Assembly (NCBI RefSeq): GCF_000381985.1
Contig: NZ_KB907342.1
Span: 62,001 to 126,000, forward strand
Source of the DNA: Novispirillum itersonii subsp. itersonii ATCC 12639
Lineage (GTDB): Bacteria; Pseudomonadota; Alphaproteobacteria; Rhodospirillales; Rhodospirillaceae
DNA: 64,000 nt
Direction of reading: 5' to 3'
The notes under the pieces were generated by a model, which was not told where the DNA came from, did not search any database, and worked only from the letters and a program-made list of their open reading frames with translations. Shown here in pieces: positions 35,256 through 43,626 of this stretch (positions are counted from its first letter, which is position 1; each line of letters begins with the position of its first letter). A program made the position numbers and the translations under genes.

Positions 35256-35972
35256 TCAGGTGATGACACCAAGATCGTTCAGCGCATCATTCAGCCACAG
35301 GGCAAGATCATCCGTGATGTGATGGCAGTACTGCGCCAGCTCGGCCGGATCAACCTGCGACAGCGGGGCATGATCCGGCCCGGACCGCACCAGAACCGTG
35401 GTCATCCCCAGTTCCGCCGCGGTCTTCAGGTTGATGTGGCTGTCTTCAAAAAAGGCGGTGTGCAGCGGATCAATGCCATAGGTCTCGATCAGGCGGTGAT
35501 AGGTTTGCATTTGCGGCTTGGGAATGAAGTCAGCGGCACGGATATCGAACGTGCCCTCAAACAGATCGGCCAGCCCCAGCGTCTCCAGAACCCGGTCGGC
35601 ATGTTTCACCGTGCCGTTGGTGAACACCAGACGGCGCCCCGGCAGCGCCGAGATGGCCCGCCGCAGGGCGGCATCATGTTCCAGCGCGGAATGATCGACG
35701 TCATGCACGTAGTCGAGGAACGCATCCGGCTCCAGCCCGTGATTCAGCATCAGGCCGCGCAGGGTGGTGCCATATTCGCGGTAATAACGCTTCTGCAGGG
35801 CAAAGGCTTCTTCCGGTGACAGGCCGAGAAAGGTGCCGATGAACGCCTTCATTTTGGCGTCAATCTGCGGAAAGACGCTGCTGCTGGCCGGGTACAGCGT
35901 GTTATCCAAATCAAACAGCCACGTATCAATATGGGTGATGGACGGGCTGAGACGCTGGACGGCAGACGGCAT
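35256..35972 (-). CDS. HAD-family pyrimidine 5'-nucleotidase
   Basis: A 238-residue HAD phosphatase. Motif I is WLFDLDNTLYP, motif II LVFTNGTVKHA, the lysine of motif III is in IPKPQMQTY, and motif IV is AFFEDSHINL. This matches the SDT1/PhoE-like pyrimidine 5'-nucleotidase group, which removes phosphate from UMP or CMP, although related proteins act on other small phosphates. It lies 166 bp downstream of argB in the same direction, a gene order frequent in Rhodospirillales, but a terminator stands between. Confidence 0.88.
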   Translation of the reverse strand: MPSAVQRLSPSITHIDTWLFDLDNTLYPASSSVFPQIDAKMKAFIGTFLGLSPEEAFALQKRYYREYGTTLRGLMLNHGLEPDAFLDYVHDVDHSALEHDAALRRAISALPGRRLVFTNGTVKHADRVLETLGLADLFEGTFDIRAADFIPKPQMQTYHRLIETYGIDPLHTAFFEDSHINLKTAAELGMTTVLVRSGPDHAPLSQVDPAELAQYCHHITDDLALWLNDALNDLGVIT

Positions 35973-36078
35973 GAAGGATCAGTCCTCACTGTGATGATCG
36001 GGGTGTCAAGTCTTACCAGAACTGTCCGGTGCCGTCCCCACCCGCTTGCAGGGTGGGGCTATTTCCTCGCCCGGCCCC

Positions 36079-36110
36079 AAAAGCAAACCCCCCGCCGGAA
36101 GGGCAGGGGG
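36079..36110 (-). terminator. Intrinsic terminator after argB
   Basis: On the minus strand CCCCCTGCC pairs with GGCGGGGGG (one bulge) and is followed by TTTGCTTTT, 28 bp past the argB stop. Confidence 0.75.
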
Positions 36111-36138
36111 CTGGCTGAGAAGAGCTTTGAGGAAGGTG

Positions 36139-37071
36139 TTAGCCTTTGTGGATCAGGGTTCCGGCACCACGCGGGGTAAACAGCTCCAGCAGCACCGCAT
36201 GCGGCATGCGGCCATCCATGATCACCGCAGCCTCAACCCCGCTTTCGACGGCGTCGATGCAGGTTTCGATCTTGGGGATCATCCCGCCGGAAATGGTTCC
36301 GTCTTCCATCAGGCGACGGGCGTCGGTGATGGTCAGGTCGGGGATCAGCTTCTTGTTTTTGTCCAGCACACCGGGCACGTCGGTCAGCATCAGCAGGCGG
36401 GCCGCCTGCAGAGCCCCGGCAATTGACCCGGCAGCCGTATCGGCGTTGATGTTGAAGGTCTCGCCCTGTTCGCCATACCCGATCGGGGCAACGACCGGAA
36501 TGATGTCGGACTGTTCGAAGTGCTTCAGGATGTGAGTGTTCACTTCCACCGGCTCACCGACGAAGCCCAGATCCAGCACCGTTTCGATGGAGCTGTCAGG
36601 ATCTTTCTTGGTCCGGGCCAGCTTGCGGCATTTGATCAGGTTGCCGTCTTTGCCGGACAGGCCGATGGCAAACCCGCCGGAGCGGTTGATAGCGGTGACG
36701 ATCTCGGCGTTGATCGACCCGGCCAGAACCATTTCCACGATATCGACGGTCGCCTTATCGGTGACGCGCAGACCATCAATGAATTCCGACTGGATCTTCA
36801 GGCGCTCCAGCATCTTCTTGATCTGCGGGCCGCCGCCGTGGACCACCACCGGCTCGATGCCGACCTGATTGAGCAGCACGATATCCTGCGCGAACTGCAG
36901 GGCCAGTGCTTCCTCGCCCATGGCGTGACCGCCGTACTTCACAACCACGCGCTTACCGCCGAACTGGCACATATACGGCAGGGCGTCGGACAGGGTCTGC
37001 GCCTTGCGCAGCCACAGGTCGCGTTCGGCGGCGGGGATTTCACTGGTGATCGGAGAATTGCTGTCGGACAT
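36139..37071 (-). CDS. argB: Acetylglutamate kinase
   Basis: It phosphorylates N-acetylglutamate in arginine synthesis. The 310-residue amino-acid-kinase fold shows [56 protein letters not shown] and [12 protein letters not shown]. The N-terminal helix ([18 protein letters not shown]) is of the type that allows hexamer formation and arginine feedback inhibition. ATG 37071 has GAGGA upstream. It is the last gene of the rpmH-rnpA-yidD-yidC-engB-argB series. Confidence 0.97.
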   Translation of the reverse strand: MSDSNSPITSEIPAAERDLWLRKAQTLSDALPYMCQFGGKRVVVKYGGHAMGEEALALQFAQDIVLLNQVGIEPVVVHGGGPQIKKMLERLKIQSEFIDGLRVTDKATVDIVEMVLAGSINAEIVTAINRSGGFAIGLSGKDGNLIKCRKLARTKKDPDSSIETVLDLGFVGEPVEVNTHILKHFEQSDIIPVVAPIGYGEQGETFNINADTAAGSIAGALQAARLLMLTDVPGVLDKNKKLIPDLTITDARRLMEDGTISGGMIPKIETCIDAVESGVEAAVIMDGRMPHAVLLELFTPRGAGTLIHKG

Positions 37072-37155
37072 CGACACGGATCCTCGTGAACGCGTTTGCA
37101 GAGACGGGTGGAGCATTCAGGCATCACGCCTGAACCGTGGCTCAGGCGTGATCTT

Positions 37156-37803
37156 TTAAAACCGGGACAGGGCGGCGATTTCGGCGCGCACGTCGTCCAG
37201 ACCGGTGGTTTTGGCCGAACTGGTGCACAGAATCACCGGGTGTGCTGCCACATGCTTGGCCAGATCCAGCTTGGTTTTGGCCAGTACGGCCTCCAGCTCG
37301 GTCGGGCGCAGTTTGTCGGTCTTGGTCAGGATGACCTGATAGTTGACCGCTGCGGCATCCAGCATCGACATGATTTCGCCATCGGTTGACTTGATGCCGT
37401 GGCGGCTGTCGATCAGCAGCATCACGCGGCGCAGATTGGACCGCCCGCGCAGGTAGGATTTGATCAGGCGGGTCCAGCGGGCGACCTGATCTTTCGGGGC
37501 ACGGGCATAGCCGTAGCCCGGCAGATCAGCCAGCTGCATGATCCCGTCGAGGGAGAAAAAGTTGATTTCCTGCGTCCGGCCGGGGGTGTCAGACGTGCGG
37601 GCCAGCCCGTTATGCCCGGTCAGGGCATTGATCAGGCTGGATTTCCCCACGTTTGACCGGCCGGCGAAGCACACTTCCGGCAGGGTATCAGGCGGCAGCT
37701 GGGACAGGGAGGCCATGCCCAGCATGAAGGTACAGGGACGGGAGAAGAGCTTGCGGCCCTCCTCCAGTTCCTCGGTTCCCAGCGGTTGTGTTGCGTCGCG
37801 CAC
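37156..37803 (-). CDS. engB: Ribosome biogenesis GTPase (YihA/YsxC)
   Basis: A 215-residue GTPase needed for large-subunit assembly. The G1 motif is GRSNVGKSSLINAL, G3 is LADLPGYG, G4 is LTKTDKL and G5 is CTSSAKT. The start is GTG at 37803, 12 bp after the yidC stop. It lies in the conserved order yidC-engB-argB of alphaproteobacteria. Confidence 0.97.
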   Translation of the reverse strand: MRDATQPLGTEELEEGRKLFSRPCTFMLGMASLSQLPPDTLPEVCFAGRSNVGKSSLINALTGHNGLARTSDTPGRTQEINFFSLDGIMQLADLPGYGYARAPKDQVARWTRLIKSYLRGRSNLRRVMLLIDSRHGIKSTDGEIMSMLDAAAVNYQVILTKTDKLRPTELEAVLAKTKLDLAKHVAAHPVILCTSSAKTTGLDDVRAEIAALSRF

Positions 37804-37815
37804 CGGGGCCGCTCC

Positions 37816-39537
37816 TTACGCCTTCGCCTTGGCGGAGGTCAGTTTGTTGTAACGGCGGGCGATGTGCCACTGCTGCAGGATCGACAGGGTGTTGTTGCAG
37901 GTCCAGTACAGCACCAGACCGGCGGGGAACCCTGCCAGCATGACAGTGAAGACGATCGGCAGCAGGTTCATCATGCGGGCCTGAATCGGATCGGCCGGGG
38001 CCGGGTTCATCTTCTGCTGCAGATACATGGTGATCCCCATGATCAGCGGCAGGACGCCGATGTGCAGGAATGACGGCGGGGTCCACGGGATCAGGCCGAA
38101 CAGGTTGAACAGGCTGGTCGGATCCGGGGCCGACAGGTCGGTGATCCACAGATAGAACGGGGTGTGGCGCATTTCGATGGAAATGAACAGCACCTTGTAC
38201 AGCGCGAAGAAGATCGGGATCTGCAGCAGGATCGGCAGGCACCCGGCCAGCGGGTTCGCACCTTCCGCCTTGTAGATCGCCATCATTTCCTGATTCAGGC
38301 GCTGACGGTCATCCTTGAAGCGTTCCTGCAGCTCTTTCACCTTCGGCTGCAGCAGCTTCATCTTGTTCATGGCGATGTAGGACTTGTTCGCCAGCGGATA
38401 CAGGACCAGACGCAGGGCCACGGTGAAGGCAATGATTGCCAGACCGAAGTTGCCCAGCCAGCCGTGCAGGGCCTGCAGGGCGTAGAAGAACGGCTTGGTC
38501 AGGAAGTAGAACCACCCGAAGTCGATCGCCAGATCGAAGCGGTCGATATGCTTTTCTTCAGCATAGCGGTCGAGCAGGTTGACCTGCTTGGCCCCGGCGA
38601 AGAAGTCGGTCTTGGTGGTGATTGATGCCCCGGCGGCGATCTGGCGGGCCGCGCCCAGATAGTCCACCTGATAGCGGTCGCCGTTGCCCCCGGTGTACAG
38701 GAAGCGGGCTTTGCTTTCGGTGGCATTGTCCAGATCGATGGCGGTCAGCCAGTACTTGTCGGTGATACCGACCCAGCCGCCGGTCGAGGCGTGCTCGACC
38801 TTCTTTTCGTCCTTCAGGGCCTTGTACTTGATTTCCTTCAGCGTACCGTCGAACACGCCGATCGGGCCTTCATGAAGGATGTAGAAGTCGGCGGTGTGCG
38901 GGGTATAGCCGCGCGCGACCAGACCGTAGGGGAACAGGCTCACCTCGGCGGCGGTCTTGTTTTCCACGGTGTCGGTGATGGTGAACAGGAAGTCGCGGTC
39001 CACCGAGATGACACGCTTGAACACCAGACCCTGGCCGTTGTCCCAGGTCAGGGTGACCGGGGCGGTGTCGGTCAGGGTGTCGCGGTCAGCGGTCCAGGTG
39101 GTGTCTGCCCCCGGGGTGGCGACACCGGCGGCGGACGGTACCCAGCCGAATTCGGCATAATAGGAGTCGGCGGCGTTCTTGGGGTTCAGCAGAACAATCT
39201 TGGCCGAGTCTGCGGCAGCGGTTTCCCGGTAGCCGGTCAGGACCAGATCGTCAATGCGGCTGCCGGTCAGCGACAGCGACCCGGACAGGGACGGGGTGCT
39301 GATGGTGACGCGCTTGCTGTCAGCCAGCAGGGCCGGCCGGTCCTTCAGCAGGCCGTTGACCGAGGAGGGCATCCCCGGGGCGGCCACAGACGGCGTGGTG
39401 GACGGCTGCGGGGTCAGCGTCTGGCTCTGGGCGGCGGTTTCCACCGGCTTCGGCGGCTTGGGGGCCAGAAACTCGAAGCCGACGATGATCACCAGCGACA
39501 GCGCCACCGCAATGATAAGGTTTTTCTGTTCAAGCAT
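37816..39537 (-). CDS. yidC: Membrane protein insertase YidC
   Basis: A 573-residue inner-membrane insertase that works alone or with SecYEG. TM1 is at about residues 6-22 (NLIIAVALSLVIIVGFEFL). A Thr/Pro-rich linker leads to the large periplasmic domain (about 70-330). The five-helix core follows, with QALHGWLGNFGLAIIAFTVAL, the coiled cytoplasmic hairpin NKMKLLQPKVKELQERFKDD and the polar-groove arginine region LRLVLYPLANKSY. ATG 39537 matches the family start; the longer frame upstream is rejected. Confidence 0.98.
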   Translation of the reverse strand: MLEQKNLIIAVALSLVIIVGFEFLAPKPPKPVETAAQSQTLTPQPSTTPSVAAPGMPSSVNGLLKDRPALLADSKRVTISTPSLSGSLSLTGSRIDDLVLTGYRETAAADSAKIVLLNPKNAADSYYAEFGWVPSAAGVATPGADTTWTADRDTLTDTAPVTLTWDNGQGLVFKRVISVDRDFLFTITDTVENKTAAEVSLFPYGLVARGYTPHTADFYILHEGPIGVFDGTLKEIKYKALKDEKKVEHASTGGWVGITDKYWLTAIDLDNATESKARFLYTGGNGDRYQVDYLGAARQIAAGASITTKTDFFAGAKQVNLLDRYAEEKHIDRFDLAIDFGWFYFLTKPFFYALQALHGWLGNFGLAIIAFTVALRLVLYPLANKSYIAMNKMKLLQPKVKELQERFKDDRQRLNQEMMAIYKAEGANPLAGCLPILLQIPIFFALYKVLFISIEMRHTPFYLWITDLSAPDPTSLFNLFGLIPWTPPSFLHIGVLPLIMGITMYLQQKMNPAPADPIQARMMNLLPIVFTVMLAGFPAGLVLYWTCNNTLSILQQWHIARRYNKLTSAKAKA

Positions 39538-39742
39538 TGCGCGAAGGTCCGCGTAGGAGGCGAAAAGGAAGCAGCGCCCCCGACGGAGGGGCCCATGCCG
39601 TATAGTTTGGCCGAGAAGATGGAGGCAGAGGCGCGGCAAGTCTAGTTCTTTAGTGACCGCACTGTGCAGTATCAGGCGGTTCTTATACGGATGAACGCGG
39701 CGACGGCTTTGCCCCTGTCCGAGTCGGCAGGCGGGAAGGCTG

Positions 39743-40063
39743 TTATTTATCAGGCTTTTGATGGGAGTGTCTGCAGCCCGGGTCATGGCTCTCCCCCGGA
39801 ACCGGGTCGTACCCCATGCCGCCCCATGGATGGCAGCGGGCAATGCGACGCAGGGTCAGCCAGCCACCATAAAGGGCGCCATGACGGCGGATCGCCTCCA
39901 GGCCATATGTCGAGCATGTGGGGGTGAACCGGCAGCTTGGGGGCAGGACCGGGGACAGCACCAGACGATAGGCATGTATTAAAAACAGCAACAGCAGACG
40001 CAGCGGCAGATCCAGCAGGGCTGGCAGGCGCGGCAGGCGGTGCCGGGGCTCAGGTGCGGTCAT
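39743..40063 (-). CDS. yidD: Membrane protein insertion efficiency factor YidD
   Basis: A 106-residue protein with the YidD core [31 protein letters not shown] and the C-terminal [13 protein letters not shown], including the conserved cysteines. It is a small amphipathic protein that aids insertion through YidC. The start at 40063 overlaps the rnpA 3' end by 14 bp; an upstream GTG at 40111 is possible, so the start is uncertain. About 205 bp separate it from yidC. Confidence 0.93.
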   Translation of the reverse strand: MTAPEPRHRLPRLPALLDLPLRLLLLFLIHAYRLVLSPVLPPSCRFTPTCSTYGLEAIRRHGALYGGWLTLRRIARCHPWGGMGYDPVPGESHDPGCRHSHQKPDK

Positions 40064-40658
40064 CGCCGGTGCTGACGGGCGCGGTATCGCGGGGGGCAGG
40101 GCCTTTTCCACGTCCGAAATGGGTTTGCTGCCCTTTGCCGGGCTTACCGCCTTTGCGGCGTGGCGGCAGGGGGTCGCTGCCTGCTTCCACGGTGCGGATC
40201 CGGGTCAGGGCGGTCCGCAGATCTTTCAGCAGAGCGTCCCAGGGGCGGTCGATGGTGGCGGGGCGGCCGATCAGCACGTAATCCATGCCATCCTGTGCCA
40301 GCAAAGGCATCACCGCATCGACAGCGGCCCGCAGACGCCGCCGGGCCCGGTTGCGGGCCACAGAATTACCGACCTTTTTAGAAACGGTAAAACCGACCCG
40401 GGCCGAGGCCTGGATCGTTCCGTCCGGAAGACCGGAGCTGACATCCACCATTTCTGATGAAGGCAGCGGTAGGGCGGACAAAGCAGTCTGGCGCTCAGTC
40501 CGTGCGGAAAGCGGGGTAGACGCGGCCTGAAGGATCAGGCCGGGCGTCACCCACTTCCGGCGTTCTGCGGCAACGCGTAAAAAGTCCCTGCGCTGTTTAA
40601 GGCGACACAGATCCATCGGAATGGGAGTCGCTGACACAGGGGCTTTCTCCGTCGTCAC
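40050..40658 (-). CDS. rnpA: Ribonuclease P protein component
   Basis: The protein subunit of RNase P, which trims tRNA 5' leaders. The 202-residue protein has [17 protein letters not shown] near the start and the RNA-binding signature [16 protein letters not shown]. It is longer than the usual 110-130 residues. There is an insertion of about 30 residues ([20 protein letters not shown]) between the first strand elements and a charged, disordered tail of about 40 residues ([18 protein letters not shown]). It starts 9 bp after rpmH. Confidence 0.95.
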   Translation of the reverse strand: MTTEKAPVSATPIPMDLCRLKQRRDFLRVAAERRKWVTPGLILQAASTPLSARTERQTALSALPLPSSEMVDVSSGLPDGTIQASARVGFTVSKKVGNSVARNRARRRLRAAVDAVMPLLAQDGMDYVLIGRPATIDRPWDALLKDLRTALTRIRTVEAGSDPLPPRRKGGKPGKGQQTHFGRGKGPAPRDTAPVSTGDDRT

Positions 40659-40667
40659 GCGACAGAC

Positions 40668-40802
40668 TTAAGCGGACAGGCGCTTACGGCCCTTGGAACG
40701 GCGGTTAGCCAGAACCTTGCGACCACCCAGGGTCGCCATACGGGCGCGGAAGCCATGGCGGCGCTTGCGGACGAGCTTGCTCGGTTGATAGGTGCGCTTC
40801 AC
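40668..40802 (-). CDS. rpmH: 50S ribosomal protein L34
   Basis: A 44-residue, very basic protein beginning [18 protein letters not shown] and ending [11 protein letters not shown], the invariant L34 pattern. The start codon is GTG at 40802. It heads the rnpA-yidD-yidC operon on the minus strand. The gene is short and is easily missed by ORF finders with a length cutoff. Confidence 0.97.
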   Translation of the reverse strand: MKRTYQPSKLVRKRRHGFRARMATLGGRKVLANRRSKGRKRLSA

Positions 40803-41043
40803 GGTACGAACTCCGATAACTCTGTATCAAAGACCCTTACCGCCACAGAAGAAGCGGCCCGGCAAGGATTGCGGGTCATTCAGGAGGGCCGTGTATAACG
40901 GGGGGTGGGGCTGTAAGTCAATCCCGTTACGGCGGCAGAGGGGCTTTTTTCGGCCTCACGGGGAGTTTATTCGATCCATCAGGCATTCAGGGATAAACAG
41001 AATACTGAACCGAAGGGCGTCTGCAGGAAGAGGAGGGGGGGCT

Positions 41044-41796
41044 GTGCTGTTTTTCCGCTCCGACTCCGGGGGCAAGCCGACCTCTGTGCAATGGGTGGCC
41101 CGGTCCGTACTGGCGGTGACCGTGGGGCTGGCGGTGATTGCGGCTGTTTTGGCGGCGGTGGGTTGGTTGCCTGCCGGGCTGCTGTGGTCGGTGCTGGCCG
41201 GGCAGCATGACCGTTTTGTTGCCCTGACGGCGGTATACCCGGTTCTGTCGGCTCTGCTGTTTGTGCTGGTCTATAGTCTGGGGGTCACTTTTTCTGTGCC
41301 GGGCGCGGTGTGGATGACTTTGTTGGGGGGGTATCTGTTTGGCCCGGTCTGGGGGGCGGGGCTGGTGTTTGTCGCCGCAACGGGTGGGGCAGTGGCGGTG
41401 TTTCTGCTGGCCCGCACCGCATGGGGCGGTGCGGGTGGTTCCCGCATGGAGTCGCTGCCGGGGATTGCTGCCTTGACGGATGGGCTGCGCGATCACGCCT
41501 TCTCGACATTACTGGCGGCACGGCTGCTGCCGGTTCTGCCTTTTTGGGTGGTGAACCTGATCCCCGCGCTGATCGGGGTCCGGCTGCGGGTGTTTGTGGG
41601 GGCGACAGCGCTGGGAATTGTGCCGGGGACACTTATATATGTGAGTCTGGGGGCGGGGCTGGCGGATATGATGGAACAACCCGATCCGGATCTGCTGTTT
41701 CGCCCGGATATTTTCCTGCCCTTGCTGGGATTGGCGGTGCTGGCATTGCTGCCGGTGCTGTGGCGGAAGCGGCGGATGCCCCCGCCCGGCGATTGA
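41044..41796 (+). CDS. VTT/TVP38-type (DedA-like) membrane protein
   Basis: A 250-residue membrane protein with about six hydrophobic segments. The VTT-domain signature includes FSVPGAVWMTLLGGYLFGP, re-entrant helices, AARLLPVLPFWVVNLIPALIGV and GATALGIVPGTLIYVSLGAG. VTT proteins are linked to lipid scrambling in eukaryotes and to membrane homeostasis in bacteria. Start GTG 41044 follows an excellent AGGAGGGG site; the longer upstream frame is rejected. Its last seven codons and stop lie inside the first copy of a 109-bp repeat. It precedes a flavoprotein gene, a pairing often seen with this family. Confidence 0.88.
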   Translation: MLFFRSDSGGKPTSVQWVARSVLAVTVGLAVIAAVLAAVGWLPAGLLWSVLAGQHDRFVALTAVYPVLSALLFVLVYSLGVTFSVPGAVWMTLLGGYLFGPVWGAGLVFVAATGGAVAVFLLARTAWGGAGGSRMESLPGIAALTDGLRDHAFSTLLAARLLPVLPFWVVNLIPALIGVRLRVFVGATALGIVPGTLIYVSLGAGLADMMEQPDPDLLFRPDIFLPLLGLAVLALLPVLWRKRRMPPPGD

Positions 41797-42125
41797 GGGT
41801 GTGTTGAGGGAAGGCTGGCATCTGCCAGCCTGACTGGGCCATTGAGGCCCCGCGCGACCATTCGCGCGTGAGCCAAGGGGGCGGATGCCCCCGCCCGGCG
41901 CGTGAGGGCGTGTTGAGGGAAGACTGGCACATGCCAGCCTGACTGGGCCATTGAGGCCCCGCGCGACCATTCGCGCGTAAGCCAAGGGGGCGGATGCCCC
42001 CGCCCGGCGCGTGAGGGTGTGTTGAGGGAAGGCTGGCATCTGCCAGCCTGACTGGGCCATTGAGGCCCCGCGCGACCATTCGCGCGTGAGCCAAGGGGGC
42101 GGATGCCCCCGCCCGGCGCGTGAGG
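41773..42125. repeat. Three tandem 109-bp hairpin-rich repeats plus a partial copy
   Basis: Units start at 41773, 41882 and 41991, with a 26-bp partial copy from 42100. Each full unit contains four self-complementary parts: GGCTGGCA-TC-TGCCAGCC, GGGCC-ATTGA-GGCCC, CGCGCG-ACCATT-CGCGCG and GGGGGC-GGAT-GCCCCC. Units 1 and 3 are almost identical; unit 2 carries a few changes. The array fills the gap between the VTT gene and the flavoprotein gene. The unit length is not a multiple of three, yet the minus strand stays open in all three frames. Confidence 0.95.
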
Positions 42126-42155
42126 GACCAAAAGAAGAGAAAGGAACCCCCATCC

Positions 42156-43625
42156 ATGCTGTTGACCCCTGACCTGTGCGTGATTGGTGGCGGAGCGGCA
42201 GGATTGAGTGTGGCGGCCGGCGCGGCGCGGCTGGGGGCGTCGGTGGTGCTGGTTGACGCGGCAATTGCCACGGAAGGGCCTCTGGCCGGGGTGATGGGCG
42301 GGGATTGTCTGCTGACAGGCTGTGTTCCGTCTAAGGCCCTTCTGGCGGTTGCGCAGAAACAGATGCAGGCCGGGGCTGGTCGGCTGGACTGGTCGGCAGT
42401 GATGACGCAGGTGCGGGCGGCACAGGCGACGATTGCCCCCCACGACTCGGTGGAGCGTTTTACGGCTCTGGGGGTGACGGTGCTGTCGGGTACCGCCCGT
42501 TTCGAGTCGGCCCGGGATGTGATTGTGACGGTTCACGGCGGCGGCCTGACGGTGGTGCGGGCGAGACGGGTGGTGATCGCCACCGGCAGTCTGCCCCACC
42601 GTCCGGTGATTGCGGGATTGGATCAGGTCTCGGCCCTGACCAGCGAAACCCTGTTCAATCTGACGGAACTGCCCCTTCATCTGGGCATTCTCGGGGGTGG
42701 GCCGCAGGGCGTGGAAATGGCGCAGGCCTTCCGTCGTCTGGGGGCAGAGGTGACGCTGATCACCGATGGACCGTTGCTGCCGCAGGAGGAACCGGCGCTG
42801 GTGTCCTGCCTCCGGCACCGCCTGATTGAAGAAGGGGTGACTCTGCGGGAAGGAACCGGGCTTCGGCGGGTTGACCCTTCGGGGACGGCGATTCGCCTGA
42901 CACTGGGGGATGATGCGGCCCTGACGGTGTCGCACCTGCTGCTGGCGACTGGCCGGGTGCCGCGTACAGCAGGACTGGGGCTGGCGGAAGCGGGGATTGC
43001 CTTTGATGCGGCGGGGATCACGGTTGGCCGTGGCTTCCGGACCACCAACCGCCGGGTCTATGCCATTGGCGATGTTGCCGCCCCCGATGGGGAGCCGGGG
43101 CCTCGCCAGACCCATATGGCCGGATGGCAGGCCGGACAGGTGATCCGGGCCGCGCTGTTCCGCCTGCCGGGAACGACGGCGGTGCCGGTGCCACGTGCCA
43201 TCTGGACCGACCCGGAACTTGCATGGGTCGGTCTGACCGAGGCTGAGGCCCGGCGGCAGTCCGGGGCGGCGGCGGTGCGGGTGGTGACCGCAGGGTTTGA
43301 GGCGAATGACCGGGCCGTGACGGAGCAACGCACTGACGGGCACTGCAGGCTGGTGTTGGTCCGGCGGCAGATCTGGCCGGGAATCCGGCTGCCGGGGTGG
43401 CGGCTGGCCGGTGCCGGTGCTGCCGGTGCCGGTGCCGGTGCCTTGTTGCCGGTTCTGACATTGGCGGTACAGGGCACGATCAGTCTGGCGGTGCTGGCCT
43501 CGCAGATTGTTCCGTATCCCAGCCGGGCTGAGGTGGTGAAAGCGGCGGCTGCGCAGGCTGTCGGGCCATTGGTGTTTTCCGCCCCGGTGCGGGCAATTGT
43601 ACGCCTGCTGCGGAGGCTGCCGTAA
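42156..43625 (+). CDS. MerA/dihydrolipoamide-dehydrogenase-like flavoprotein
   Basis: A 489-residue class I disulfide oxidoreductase. The FAD-binding fold is CVIGGGAAGLSVAAGAARL, the redox-active pair is in GGDCLLTGCVPSKAL, the NAD(P) fold is GILGGGPQGVEMAQAF, and the second FAD motif is RVYAIGDVAAP. The C-terminal dimer domain is unusual: the normal ATIVGPHAGE-type strand is replaced by a Gly-Ala run (GAGAAGAGAGA). The His-Pro-Thr-x-x-Glu base of Lpd is IVPYPSRAE, without the histidine. Its substrate is therefore not the usual dithiol or mercury and is unknown. It is followed one base later by a histidine kinase gene. Confidence 0.9.
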   Translation: MLLTPDLCVIGGGAAGLSVAAGAARLGASVVLVDAAIATEGPLAGVMGGDCLLTGCVPSKALLAVAQKQMQAGAGRLDWSAVMTQVRAAQATIAPHDSVERFTALGVTVLSGTARFESARDVIVTVHGGGLTVVRARRVVIATGSLPHRPVIAGLDQVSALTSETLFNLTELPLHLGILGGGPQGVEMAQAFRRLGAEVTLITDGPLLPQEEPALVSCLRHRLIEEGVTLREGTGLRRVDPSGTAIRLTLGDDAALTVSHLLLATGRVPRTAGLGLAEAGIAFDAAGITVGRGFRTTNRRVYAIGDVAAPDGEPGPRQTHMAGWQAGQVIRAALFRLPGTTAVPVPRAIWTDPELAWVGLTEAEARRQSGAAAVRVVTAGFEANDRAVTEQRTDGHCRLVLVRRQIWPGIRLPGWRLAGAGAAGAGAGALLPVLTLAVQGTISLAVLASQIVPYPSRAEVVKAAAAQAVGPLVFSAPVRAIVRLLRRLP

Positions 43626-43626
43626 G

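Noticed and set aside
41493-43343. A 616-codon minus-strand frame across the 109-bp repeats and the flavoprotein
   Set aside because: It is opposite certain genes and its middle is just the repeat translated; no domain is visible.
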